From contig CADECY010000071.1 in the NCBI GenBank assembly GCA_902825945.1, positions 1 to 47,375 on the forward strand: a stretch of DNA of 47,375 bases, read 5' to 3'. The position numbers and the translations under genes were made by a program. Shown piece by piece: positions 16,666-25,438 of the stretch. The notes under the pieces are model-generated. The model saw nothing but the letters and a program-made list of their open reading frames with translations. It made no database searches and was not told where the DNA came from. The DNA is from an uncultured Acidobacteriota bacterium (GTDB taxonomy: Bacteria > Acidobacteriota > Terriglobia > Bryobacterales > Bryobacteraceae). The stretch's first letter is position 1. Every line of letters starts with the position of its first letter.

Positions 16666-18969
16666 TCAGCCGATTTGGGAGCGGATCGAGGGGTCGCGGA
16701 TCGCCGCGTCGTTGGCAAGAAGGAACGCCTTGCTCAGGATCACCGAAAGAATGCGATCGCCCGCGAACGGCAACGCCACGGCCGGACCGCTTCCTCCCTG
16801 CACGATGCAAAGATTGCGACTGCCCGGCTCGATCAGCACGTTCGCGCTGCCGAGGTGGATGCGATACTCGTTCAGCTTTCCGCGAACGCAAAGATAGCGA
16901 TCGTCGATCCGGCACTGCGCCGCGATCGCGAGCTTGGGCAGCAGCGCGGCGAGCACCGCCTTGCGATTGGCCGCGGCTTCCGACAACTCGCCAAAGGCGA
17001 ACCCGCGCCAGTATTCCGCGTGAGGATCGCGCGGACGCGCGGCCAGCCACGAGGGATCTGAGCCGATGCTCGCAACTCCCACGAACAGGTCCACGTCACG
17101 CATCACCTCGGAAAAGACCACCAGCGGGACCTCGGCCAGCGGCACCGCCTGTCCATCCATTCGCTGGAATGCGAACCGGCCCGTGCGGATCATGAAGTAG
17201 ACCGCGTGTGCGGTGATCTCGTCTTCCTCCTCCGGAAAGTCCACTTCGAGTTCGGCGCGCAACCCGTGGTTAGGCAGGGCGAGCGCGGGCGTATTGTGCG
17301 AATCCCACTGACCCATGAGGTTGAACTGCCAGCCCCGTTCGCGGCACAGCGCGGCGAATTGATGCTGCTTCACGATGTGCGCCGCAAAGCGGTTCGAGTA
17401 GACTGCTGTCTCCCGTTCGGCAGCCGTGAGCAGATAGACCTCGCGATGAGCTTGCTTGAACGGCTGCGTGAGGCCATCGTCCTCGAGGCGGCATCGCCAG
17501 GCGAGCACGGTCTGCACGTCAGACCGGATCGGATGCCAGAGGCGAAGGCGCGCTCCAGCGTCCAAGGCAACGGGTTGCCCTGCCCAATCGGCCGCCTCGC
17601 CGCCGTTCCAGATGGCGGTTCGGATCGTGCCCCCGCAATCGACCTCCCAGATCAGGCGCGTCGAGAACGTTCGCATCAGCGGGTGATCGAGGTACCAGGC
17701 CGTCCAGTTTTCGAGCGGGCACCAGGTCGCCGAAAGGAGCATCCGCTCGAGCCGCATTCGCTGCGAAGCAAGAGCGATGTCGAGTTCCTTCGCGGCCTTC
17801 TTGAACTCCGCTGGCACTCCGCTCTTGGACACCTTGCCGTTGCGAGTGAAAGTGAGCTTGGCTTCGAAGCCCTCGATTTCGAGCCGCGCCTCGCCATCGC
17901 CCGCGGGTTCGACGCGACTCCCGTTGGCATCGAGCCCGAAGGAAGGAACCGACATCGCTTCCAGATCCTCGCGCCTCACATTGTTGCGTACCGCCGCCGC
18001 GGCGAGCGCTTTCTCGATCAGGCGCTGCGCGACGTCGTACTTGACGCGGGCCGAAAGCCGGCTCAGTTGCGATACCGCGCCAAGCCCCGGCATCGCGGAA
18101 AGAACGTTGACACAGGCGTTTCCGGCACGATGGCACACCGCGCCGATTTGCGGGATCTTGCGAAAGCAGGCGCACGCGAAATCGCCGAGCGCTGGCGCGA
18201 TGGAGGCGTCGCCGAGCGCTCCGAGGGTCCAAAGGAAGCCAGTTTGTACGGTGGCTTCCATTTCGGGCACTTGGACCGGCGGCGCGCCCGGCATCGGTCC
18301 GAGGGCGAGCCAGCGGCCTGCTGCGTCCAAGACCGCAGTGGCGCCAGCCGCGTTCGCGTGCGCGGCGGCTTCCGCCAGCCACTTCCGCGACGGCGAGCTT
18401 TGGGCAAGAGTCCGCGCGTGCAGAAACAGGTCACGCCACGCATCCGAGCGCTGCGCCACTTCCGCGAGCACGGCTTCCGTCCATGGACCCGAAGGTTGCA
18501 GCCCCGCATTCTCGGGCTTGCCGTAGAGTAGCGCATCGATGCGCGCGTGGATCTCCCGCATCTCGCCGCCGCCATGCCACTCGGTGACCACCGAACGAAG
18601 CCGCAGCAGCGAGTCGCGCATTTCCGCGGTCAACGGAACATCGGCGAGCACGTTGAGAACCGGCTTGAATGGAAAAGCGATGTCCCGCACGCAGACGGCA
18701 TGCGACATCCGAAGCGCCTGCTCTGGCGAGATCTTGGGTTTCGAGCGCAACAGATCGGACACGGCTTTCCGCAACCCGCGCTGTAGGGTCCAGTTGCCAC
18801 TGCCCGGCATGAACTCGAGCGCCTCGAAAACGAACGCGGCCTGCTCGTCCGGCGACAGCGTCTTGGCATCACGGAACGGATCCGCGAAGATCCGAGAAAG
18901 GTCGCTCTCGGAATAGAAAAGAGGTTCTGCGAACGCAGCGGCCGTCATCGCCTCGAGCAGCGGACTCAT
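16666..18969 (-). CDS. DUF4132 (MolR-like) domain protein
   Basis: 767 residues. The N-terminal ~350 residues are helical and HEAT-like, with no WGR domain. The C-terminal half carries the DUF4132 signature in order: LIWEVDCGG, RLWHPIRSDVQTVLAWR, QPFKQAHREVYLLTAAER, YSNRFAAHIVKQHQFAALC, RGWQFNLMGQWD, VVFSEVMRDVDLFVGVASIG, and the end CVRGKLNEYRIHLGSANV with LPFAGDRILSVILSKAFLLA. E. coli MolR/YehI is the namesake and is longer (about 1200 residues, from memory). In enterobacteria it lies beside MoxR-type AAA and vWA genes; neither is present here. Its ATG overlaps the stop of the MoaD/ThiS-like gene (ATGA), so the two are translationally coupled. Molecular function is unknown. Confidence 0.88.
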   Translation of the reverse strand: MSPLLEAMTAAAFAEPLFYSESDLSRIFADPFRDAKTLSPDEQAAFVFEALEFMPGSGNWTLQRGLRKAVSDLLRSKPKISPEQALRMSHAVCVRDIAFPFKPVLNVLADVPLTAEMRDSLLRLRSVVTEWHGGGEMREIHARIDALLYGKPENAGLQPSGPWTEAVLAEVAQRSDAWRDLFLHARTLAQSSPSRKWLAEAAAHANAAGATAVLDAAGRWLALGPMPGAPPVQVPEMEATVQTGFLWTLGALGDASIAPALGDFACACFRKIPQIGAVCHRAGNACVNVLSAMPGLGAVSQLSRLSARVKYDVAQRLIEKALAAAAVRNNVRREDLEAMSVPSFGLDANGSRVEPAGDGEARLEIEGFEAKLTFTRNGKVSKSGVPAEFKKAAKELDIALASQRMRLERMLLSATWCPLENWTAWYLDHPLMRTFSTRLIWEVDCGGTIRTAIWNGGEAADWAGQPVALDAGARLRLWHPIRSDVQTVLAWRCRLEDDGLTQPFKQAHREVYLLTAAERETAVYSNRFAAHIVKQHQFAALCRERGWQFNLMGQWDSHNTPALALPNHGLRAELEVDFPEEEDEITAHAVYFMIRTGRFAFQRMDGQAVPLAEVPLVVFSEVMRDVDLFVGVASIGSDPSWLAARPRDPHAEYWRGFAFGELSEAAANRKAVLAALLPKLAIAAQCRIDDRYLCVRGKLNEYRIHLGSANVLIEPGSRNLCIVQGGSGPAVALPFAGDRILSVILSKAFLLANDAAIRDPSIRSQIG

Positions 18970-19361
18970 CGTATCCCTCCCACCAGCGGCACCAGCTTGA
19001 CGAACTCGACTTCGGAATCCTCGCGAAGCGCGATAGGGTCATCGAGCGAGGTCACCTGCTCCCCATCGATCAGAAGCAGGAATCCATTTCGCTCGAAGGC
19101 GGAGCACGCCCGCGCAAACTGCGCCTCCCAGTCAAGACGCCGGTCTGGAACGCCGTTGAGCAGACGCTCGGTCTCCTCCGGTTCAACGAGCGGAGCGAAT
19201 CGCTCAGGGGAAGCGGAGTTGTACCGATCCACACCTTGGCGCACGCGGCAACGGATCAGGTCACGCGCGGAGGCGGGGGACTCCCGCAACTCGATCGTCC
19301 CGGCCGGAACACGGCGCCCCGGCAGGGCCACATCCCACACGGCGAGCTGGGTCAGTGTCAT
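18966..19361 (-). CDS. MoaD/ThiS-like beta-grasp protein, C-terminal Gly-Gly region
   Basis: 131 residues from the ATG at 19361; an ATG at 19523 in the same frame would add 54 residues (including LPHVVAVPFWPGASHSF) and cannot be excluded. The C-terminal third reads NGFLLLIDGEQVTSLDDPI, LREDSEVEFVKLVPLVGG, which has the spacing of the last strands of MoaD-type sulfur carriers (a V-NGE-V strand, then DGDEV-I--P-VAGG). The final residues are GGIR rather than a bare GG, so if it acts as a ubiquitin-like carrier the last two residues would need trimming. The first ~90 residues do not match a family I know. Coupled by ATGA to DUF4132 downstream, which suggests they work together. The fold assignment is an inference from the tail motif. 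Confidence 0.6.
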   Translation of the reverse strand: MTLTQLAVWDVALPGRRVPAGTIELRESPASARDLIRCRVRQGVDRYNSASPERFAPLVEPEETERLLNGVPDRRLDWEAQFARACSAFERNGFLLLIDGEQVTSLDDPIALREDSEVEFVKLVPLVGGIR

Positions 19362-19868
19362 CGATCGACTATCGGCAAATCGGTGCCGGGCCTCCACGAA
19401 CGAGTGAGAAGCGCCCGGCCAGAAAGGCACGGCGACTACGTGAGGCAACACGCCGCCGTCGGTCCCGTAGCGAGTCGGTCTTGCGAGTAATCCCTGAAAA
19501 ATTAATCGGCGGGAAAGCGACATTCGAAGTCTGCCGGAAGACTGCGACCGCCACCGCGCTGATCGCAGGCTCGCCCAGTCAACTGGACGAGAGTGCTCCT
19601 GTTGGCCTGGTGCCGCCGCCCGTGCCTCAACCGCTGGGACGAGCGCCCCTTGCATTCGCGACGCATTGGGACCCTCGCGCGAGCAGTGGAAACTCCCTGA
19701 GGCCCTCGCCGCCGTCAAGCGGGCAATCGGAACCGACGGTTCCTTCCAGCCATGGAGTGGTGCTTTTCCACCACATACCGACAACTGACCAGACCTGACA
19801 AATCAAGCAGAATCAATAGCTTCCAGAATTGGAAGCCAACGTGTACCGCAAATGGCGAGGTGGCAAAG
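19362..19868. other. divergent intergenic region
   Basis: This separates the MoaD/ThiS-like gene from the FecR-DUF6600 gene. It may contain the first 54 codons of the former if translation starts at 19523. No other gene is recognisable. A perfect hairpin, GCTTCCA-GAAT-TGGAAGC at 19819-19836, lies in the leader 33 bases before the FecR-DUF6600 ATG; it is not followed by a T-run. Confidence 0.5.
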
Positions 19869-22688
19869 ATGAACCGCAACCTGCTCCCGATCCTGCTGCT
19901 GACAGCCGTGGCCGCGAACCCGCAGACCACGGAGAATGGCGGCGACGACGAAGACGACGTTCCTGGGCGTGGAGTCGCGCGGATCAGCGTGATCAATGGA
20001 GATGTTTCTGTCCGCCGGGGCGACTCGGGCGACTGGACCGCGGCCGCGATCAACGCTCCCCTGCTCACCCAGGACCGGCTGCTGACCGGGCCCGGCTCGC
20101 GAGCGGAGATGCAGTTCGACTATGCCAACATGATCCGGGTGGCGGCGGACTCCGAAGTCCGGCTGGCCGATCTCGAAAACCGGCGCTACATCATCCAAAT
20201 CGCTCGTGGACTGGTCACATTCCGAGTGTTGCGCGATTCCGAGTCCGAAGTCGAGCTTTCCACTCCTTCGATCTCGATCCGCCCCAACCGGCGCGGCGTC
20301 TACCGGGTCGCGGTTCGCGAAGACGGCACCACCGAGGTGACGGTGCGCTCCGGCGAAGCCGAGATCTTCACGCCGAAGGGCTCCGAGCGGGTCCGCGCGG
20401 GCAAGACGGTGATGGCTCGGGGAACGCAGTCCGACCCCGAGTTCATGTACGCCTCGCGGGAAACACCCGAGGACGATTGGGACCGCTGGAACGAGCGCCG
20501 TGACCGCGATCTCGAACGGTCGCGTTCCTATCAGTACGTCTCTCGCGACATCTATGGCGCCGAGGATCTCGACGCTCATGGCCGCTGGGTGAACGACCCC
20601 GACTACGGATACGTTTGGGCACCGGCGGTCGCCGCCGGATGGGCGCCGTATCGCGCCGGACGTTGGGCCTGGGCCGATTGGTATGGCTGGACGTGGGTCA
20701 GCTACGATCCGTGGGGCTGGGCTCCGTATCACTATGGGCGTTGGTATCATCACTCGTCCTGGGGCTGGTGCTGGTGGCCGGGCGGCGGCCCGCGCGTGCG
20801 GCACTTCTGGCGGCCCGCGTTGGTGAGCTTCATCGGCTGGAACTCGGGCTTCAGCGTGGGCATCGGCTTCGGACGCGTCGGTTGGTTTCCGCTCGCTCCG
20901 CGCGAGATTTATCGCCCCTGGTATGGCGGACGCTACTACGGCGGTGGACGCAGCCGGGTCAACATCGACAACAGTGTCAATGTCGTCAACAACGTCAACA
21001 TCACCAACGTCTATCGCAACGCGCGAGTGAACAATGCGATCACCGCTGTCGATGGTGCCGACTTCTCGTCGGGCCGCGTCAGCCGGATTCACAGCGTGAA
21101 TCGGGACGACTTGAGCCGCGCCTCGGTCGTTCGTGGACAAGTCCCCGTGACGCCGGCCCGCGAAAGCCTGCGGCTGGCCGACCGGGAAGTCCGCGGACGG
21201 GAAAGCTCCGGCAATGACCGCTTCTACAGCCGCCGCGAACCTGCACGGTTGGAACGAGTCAGCTTCGACGAGCAACGGCGTGGCATCGAGCAGATGACCG
21301 CGCGGCGGGGCGGAGACGAAGGAGTGCGCGGCGGGGGCCGTTCAACCGAAGCGGTGGCCGGCGAGTCCGGCCGGCGCGTCGGCGACAACGCGGACCGCGG
21401 CGGATGGCGCCGCGTGGGTGGATCAGAGAATGGTGCGCGTGGGGCGGATCCCGCTTCCACGACGCGCCGCTCGGGCGATAACGGTGGATCGGCGGAGAAC
21501 GGTAGACGCCGTGGCACATCGGACAACCCGGCCGTGAGCGCACCTCGCACGGAAAACTCCGGATCGCGGCGCGGCACGGACGGTTCCGATCGGGGCGGAT
21601 GGCGCCGGCTCGGCGACAACGGCGGATCTGTGGACGGCGGACGCCGCGGCGGCACGAGTGACCCCGCCGTAGTAGCACCTCGCACCGAAGATTCCGGATC
21701 GCGACGTGCTACGGATAGCTCCGACCGCGGTGGACGCCGTGGCGGCACGGCCGATCCCGCGGTGTCGGCACCTCGCACCGAGGACTCCGGATCGCGGCGC
21801 AACTCGGACGGTTCCGATCGGGGCGGATGGCGTCGGCTCGGTGAGAACGGCGGATCCGTGGACGGCGGACGCCGCGGCGGCGCGACTGATCCGGCGGTGG
21901 TGGCGCCTCGCACAGAAGACTCCGGATCGCGGCGCGGCGCGGACGGCTCCGATCGCGGGAATTGGCGGCGCTTGGGCGAGAACGGCGGATCAGTGGACAG
22001 CGGAAGGCGTGGCGGAACGGCGGATCCCGCGGTGACGGCGCCTCGCAATGAGGATCGCGGGTCGCGGCGCGGAGGTGACAGCAGTGCTCCGGCCGCAACG
22101 CCCCGAAACGAAGATCGCGGGTCGCGGCAGAGGTCCGATAACTCCGATCGCAGCGGGTGGCGCCGCTTCGGAGATCCCTCGGGCGGCGGCGAGCCCGTTC
22201 CGCGAACCGCGGATCGCGGAGGGCAGCGAACTTCGGGCAGTGCCGATCGCGGTGGATGGAGCGGATTCGGCGATCCCTCCGGCACCGCGAATCGCGGCTC
22301 TACAGGCGGCGAACCGAGGCGGTCCCGCGACTCCGATAGCGGAGCAACCCGCGAAAGCCGCCGCTCTGAGTCCAGGCAGTGGAATTCTGAAGGCTCTCCC
22401 GTGCGTGTGAACCCTCCGGTCGTCCGCGAGCGCAGCTCCGGATCGGAGGGTCGACGCAATTATGAGCCGTCTGGGGGCGGGCGCTCCTCCTCGCCCGCCT
22501 GGGGCGGCGGTGGCCGGTCGAGCGGCGATTCCAGTGGCGGTCGCATGAGCGGCCGTTCGAGCGACGGCGGAGGGCGCTCCTCGGGCGGTGGCGGTGGCTG
22601 GTCAGGCGGCGGAGGCGGTGGCGGACGCAGCAGCGCGGGCGGTGGAGGCGGTGGACGCTCCGGTGGCGGCGGTGGCCGTACCCGCTAA
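19869..22688 (+). CDS. FecR-like and DUF6600 protein with repetitive Arg/Gly/Ser-rich tail
   Basis: 939 residues. The ATG at 19869 follows GAGGTGG and begins a signal peptide (MNRNLLPILLLTAVAANPQ). Residues ~35-200 resemble a FecR domain (VARISVINGDVSVRRGDSG, LLTGPGSRAEMQFDYANMIR, VYRVAVREDGTTEVTVRSG). Residues ~230-370 are the Trp/Tyr-rich DUF6600 region: VNDPDYGYVWAPAVAAGWAP, YRAGRWAWADWYGWTWV, PWGWAPYHYGRWY. From ~440 on the sequence is low-complexity, dominated by R, G, S and D, including 45-residue tandem repeats and a final poly-Gly/Ser stretch. A disordered, highly basic secreted tail could bind anionic surface polymer or nucleic acid; this is inference. Expression is bounded by a strong terminator after the stop. 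Confidence 0.88.
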   Translation: MNRNLLPILLLTAVAANPQTTENGGDDEDDVPGRGVARISVINGDVSVRRGDSGDWTAAAINAPLLTQDRLLTGPGSRAEMQFDYANMIRVAADSEVRLADLENRRYIIQIARGLVTFRVLRDSESEVELSTPSISIRPNRRGVYRVAVREDGTTEVTVRSGEAEIFTPKGSERVRAGKTVMARGTQSDPEFMYASRETPEDDWDRWNERRDRDLERSRSYQYVSRDIYGAEDLDAHGRWVNDPDYGYVWAPAVAAGWAPYRAGRWAWADWYGWTWVSYDPWGWAPYHYGRWYHHSSWGWCWWPGGGPRVRHFWRPALVSFIGWNSGFSVGIGFGRVGWFPLAPREIYRPWYGGRYYGGGRSRVNIDNSVNVVNNVNITNVYRNARVNNAITAVDGADFSSGRVSRIHSVNRDDLSRASVVRGQVPVTPARESLRLADREVRGRESSGNDRFYSRREPARLERVSFDEQRRGIEQMTARRGGDEGVRGGGRSTEAVAGESGRRVGDNADRGGWRRVGGSENGARGADPASTTRRSGDNGGSAENGRRRGTSDNPAVSAPRTENSGSRRGTDGSDRGGWRRLGDNGGSVDGGRRGGTSDPAVVAPRTEDSGSRRATDSSDRGGRRGGTADPAVSAPRTEDSGSRRNSDGSDRGGWRRLGENGGSVDGGRRGGATDPAVVAPRTEDSGSRRGADGSDRGNWRRLGENGGSVDSGRRGGTADPAVTAPRNEDRGSRRGGDSSAPAATPRNEDRGSRQRSDNSDRSGWRRFGDPSGGGEPVPRTADRGGQRTSGSADRGGWSGFGDPSGTANRGSTGGEPRRSRDSDSGATRESRRSESRQWNSEGSPVRVNPPVVRERSSGSEGRRNYEPSGGGRSSSPAWGGGGRSSGDSSGGRMSGRSSDGGGRSSGGGGGWSGGGGGGGRSSAGGGGGGRSGGGGGRTR
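21540..22037 (+). repeat. in-frame 135-bp tandem repeats
   Basis: Four units encode APRTE(N/D)SGSRR...DPAV(V/S/T). Units lie at 21540-21674, 21675-21767, 21768-21902 and 21903-22037. Three are 45 codons; the second is 31 codons and lacks exactly the 14 codons for WRRLG.NGGSVDGG. Shorter, more diverged copies flank the array on both sides. Confidence 0.85.
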
Positions 22689-22708
22689 CAACAGGTTCTT
22701 CCCTCGAC

Positions 22709-22747
22709 AGCCCGGTGAGCCGTGACAACGGCCCCGGGCTATTTTTT
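22709..22747 (+). terminator. intrinsic terminator of the FecR-DUF6600 gene
   Basis: AGCCCGG pairs with CCGGGCT, with an inner GCCGT/ACGGC stem, followed by ATTTTTTG. It overlaps the 3' end of the convergent fusion gene ending at 22739, whose last Lys codons supply the T-run. On the minus strand no U-run follows the stem. Confidence 0.8.
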
Positions 22748-24169
22748 GTTCAATTCGAAGCGGATCAGCGCTACCAGTTGTTCGAGCGGAAACGACGAGC
22801 CTTCGATGATCGCGATCAGACGGCGATCAGGCCCGATCAAGGCAGTCGCGGAGCTGTGCGCGATGAGGCCCTCCTCGGTCCAGTAAGACACGCCCAGTTG
22901 CTTCGCCACGGGTTCGACCTCACCGGTCAGGAACTTCCAGCGTGCCGGATCTGCGTGGACTCCGCGCGCGTACTCCGCGAGCACCTCGGGACGGTCGAAC
23001 GCCGGATCCAGCGTGATCGAAAGCAGCACCAGCCGCGAGGGCATCTCGGCATGAAACTTCCGCTGCACGCTCGCAAACGATGCGGCGAGTCGCGGGCACA
23101 CATCCGGCAGTGGACATCGTGTGTACAGAAAGTTCACCGCCACGAAGCGGCCAGCCAAATCGGAGAGGCGCACCGCGTTCCCCTGCTCATCGGCGAGCAT
23201 GAAGTCCGCGACCGTGGCGCCAGGCGACAAGCGCTCGGACGGAACGGGAAAACGGAACTCACCATCGACACGGCGAGCATCCTCGACCCGAATCCGGGAC
23301 GCCCTCGAACGCTGCCTGCGAACCTCCAACTGGAAAGACACCCGCGAGCCGGGCTCGACTCGATCGAGTTCGCGCGGATGATCCACGCGAAACGGCATCG
23401 TCATCGCGGGCATGAGTCCGGGAATGGCTCGATGGGCGACGGTCATCGCGCTCGCCTCGCGATCCACCTTGACGACGAGTCCCTCGACTGGATACCGTCG
23501 CGCGCACGAAGCCATGAGGCCGAGCCCGAGCACCACCGCGATGCGGAACCACGGCAGCACGCGGCGCACGCGGACCGGCCGCAATCCGGCGCGGCGCGCG
23601 AGCCCGGTGAGTTCGCCGGGCTTGAATCCGGCCCGGACCGAAAGAATGCCGTCATGGACGGTGTTGTCGTGCCAACGGAAGATCCAGCGCGTGGCCGGCA
23701 AGAACGAGCGCGCAAACCAGTGCCGCTCGATATCGTTGACAATCACCGCCTTGCGTGCCACCCGTGAGAACTCGCGCAGCAGCGTCTCGACACCGGCGTC
23801 CTCGAAATGGTGCAAGAAAAGGCTGGCGCACACATAATCAAACGAACCATCGGCGAACGGCAGGCAAAACGCGTCGGCCTGGACGCGAGGCTGCGGAGCA
23901 TTCGCGAGATTGCGCGCTTGGCGGTCGAGGCAGACGATGCACGCGTTCGGAAACTGGCGGGAAAGCCGCCGCGCGTAGTCGCCTGATGCCGCTCCGCAGT
24001 CGAGCAGCGTGAAGCGCGAAGCGCGGGTTTCGAGCCGCGCCAACTCCGCGATCAATGTGGCGTGCCCACCGAAGTACCGGTTGAGCCGCTCGAGGTCGCG
24101 CAGGTTCACCTCGACGACGTCATCGGACTCATGATCGAGCCTCTCGGGCTCGATCACTCTCGTCTTCAT
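22739..24169 (-). CDS. in-frame fusion: class I methyltransferase + CusF-like copper domain + SCO domain
   Basis: 476 residues from the ATG at 24169 (MKTRVIEPERL), which overlaps the Memo-family stop as ATGA. Residues ~1-205 are a SAM methyltransferase (LLDCGAASGDYARRL, ADAFCLPFADGSFDYVCASL, LHHF). Around 206-225 comes WFRIAVVLGLGLMASCARR, a membrane segment with a lipobox-like ending (MASC). Residues ~225-290 are CusF-like: VVKVDREASAMTV, then AHRAIPGLMPAMTMPF, the His/Met copper site. Residues ~310-476 are an SCO/SenC thioredoxin fold: FLYTRCPLPDVCPRL (two Cys) and IAHSSATALIGPD (conserved His). As read, the methyltransferase would be cytosolic and the copper domains periplasmic. An internal GTG just before RRVLPWFRIAVV could give a separate lipoprotein. 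No stop separates the parts. Confidence 0.82.
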   Translation of the reverse strand: MKTRVIEPERLDHESDDVVEVNLRDLERLNRYFGGHATLIAELARLETRASRFTLLDCGAASGDYARRLSRQFPNACIVCLDRQARNLANAPQPRVQADAFCLPFADGSFDYVCASLFLHHFEDAGVETLLREFSRVARKAVIVNDIERHWFARSFLPATRWIFRWHDNTVHDGILSVRAGFKPGELTGLARRAGLRPVRVRRVLPWFRIAVVLGLGLMASCARRYPVEGLVVKVDREASAMTVAHRAIPGLMPAMTMPFRVDHPRELDRVEPGSRVSFQLEVRRQRSRASRIRVEDARRVDGEFRFPVPSERLSPGATVADFMLADEQGNAVRLSDLAGRFVAVNFLYTRCPLPDVCPRLAASFASVQRKFHAEMPSRLVLLSITLDPAFDRPEVLAEYARGVHADPARWKFLTGEVEPVAKQLGVSYWTEEGLIAHSSATALIGPDRRLIAIIEGSSFPLEQLVALIRFELNKK

Positions 24170-25383
24170 TCCGCGCGGAACGTCATGGCCGCGAAGCTCA
24201 CGACGCTTTGCGGATCGATCTGCCAATGTTCGTACCGTAGCATCTTGCCGCGAGCACCGGGAACGGCCTTGAGGAAGGTGTAGATTGGCGCTGAGCCGCA
24301 CCATTTGAGCGGATCCTGCTCGGGCTGCACCAGTTCCCAGAAGCCGCGTGCGTCGCCGGACTCCATGCGTGCGATCCTGTCCTTGTCTCGGGCGGAAACG
24401 GAGAGCATTTCTCCTTGATGCGCGACGGCGGGGAAAGGATCTTGATATCTCGCACCGATGTGCGCCATGTCCACCCCGAGCACCCAGACCAGGTCGTTCT
24501 GGCTGGCGTGCAACTCGCCGAGCGAACCGAGGAAACGCTTCACCTTCTCGTCGTCCTCCGGCATTCCGCCTTCATAGAGACTGTGGGCGTAGCTGCCACA
24601 AAGGATCGGCAGGATGCGAACCTGGGGTCCATAGAGGTACTGGAGGAAGGCCACCTGGAACTCGATCGAATGTTCGGAAGCGTGGCAGTAGTCCTCCATC
24701 AGGATCGAATCAGGCGCGGCGGAAGCGAGCCGGTCGACAAGGTCCACTGCCGTGCGGGTTCGGCCGAGTGGAGTGACGAAATCCTTACGCGTAAGGCCGA
24801 AGCGTTCGGGCTGACCGTAGTGCGACGTTCCGAGAATCACGAAGGTCTTGTCCGCGTACTCCTTCGGCAGGGAGCGATATGCGTCGGCGTAGGCTTCCCA
24901 GCCTCCGTCCGGACTCACGTGCGGCGCGGCGATTCCGAGAATGCCCTGCTCCGGCACGGCGGTCGAGGCCCGCTCGAATTGATGATCGAAGTACGACTTC
25001 ATCTCGTCGCCGGTATCGGGATACGCCGCTCCAGCATGCACGGCTACGCGGATCGGCGACTCGGCGAACGCACGATGACGGGCCTCGCGCAACTGATCGT
25101 AGACTTCGTTCTCGAGGAAGCCCGATTCCGACAACGCGCCGATCACCTGCTCTTCGATGCCCGACACGTCGAACTGCCCCGTGGTCTGTACGAGAAACTG
25201 GCGCAGGTCGAGTTCGGTGCCCTCACCATCGAACAATTGCAGCGCTGGAACGAGTTCCGGAGGGATGATCAGCGTCGCATCCGAGTAGTGATAGGGATCG
25301 CGAATGAGAAGGCCGGGGCGATCCGGCACGGGGCTCCGCATGAAGTCCAGGTTCATCCGCAGGCGCGGCAAGGGCTGTGACAT
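24166..25383 (-). CDS. Memo-family protein (AmmeMemoRadiSam system protein B type)
   Basis: 405 residues. The first ~110 residues are an extra domain (LLIRDPYHYSDATLIIPPEL, and a helical part with FLVQTTGQFDVSGIEEQVI). The rest is the Memo fold: IAAPHVSPDGGWEAY, FVILGTSHYG, EHSIEFQVAFLQYLYG, WVLGVDMAHIG and KWCGSAPIYTFL. These correspond to the His, His, His and Cys ligands of human MEMO1, which has been reported to bind reduced copper or iron. The related AmmeMemoRadiSam genes (AMMECR1 and radical SAM) are not in the window. The ATGA overlap couples it to the methyltransferase-CusF-SCO fusion, which supports a metal-linked role. It is divergent from the SDR gene, 55 bases away. Confidence 0.87.
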   Translation of the reverse strand: MSQPLPRLRMNLDFMRSPVPDRPGLLIRDPYHYSDATLIIPPELVPALQLFDGEGTELDLRQFLVQTTGQFDVSGIEEQVIGALSESGFLENEVYDQLREARHRAFAESPIRVAVHAGAAYPDTGDEMKSYFDHQFERASTAVPEQGILGIAAPHVSPDGGWEAYADAYRSLPKEYADKTFVILGTSHYGQPERFGLTRKDFVTPLGRTRTAVDLVDRLASAAPDSILMEDYCHASEHSIEFQVAFLQYLYGPQVRILPILCGSYAHSLYEGGMPEDDEKVKRFLGSLGELHASQNDLVWVLGVDMAHIGARYQDPFPAVAHQGEMLSVSARDKDRIARMESGDARGFWELVQPEQDPLKWCGSAPIYTFLKAVPGARGKMLRYEHWQIDPQSVVSFAAMTFRAE

Positions 25384-25438
25384 GTGTCCCTACATGATCG
25401 CGCAAAACCGGTCGCGGAACGTGCCACACTGGTTCGAT

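Noticed and set aside
21540..22037. CRISPR-like array
   Set aside because: Units are 93-135 bp, contiguous and coding, without spacers.
20615..22459. long frames on both strands across the FecR-DUF6600 gene
   Set aside because: They follow from the repetitive GC-rich sequence; only the main frame shows signal peptide, FecR and DUF6600 features.
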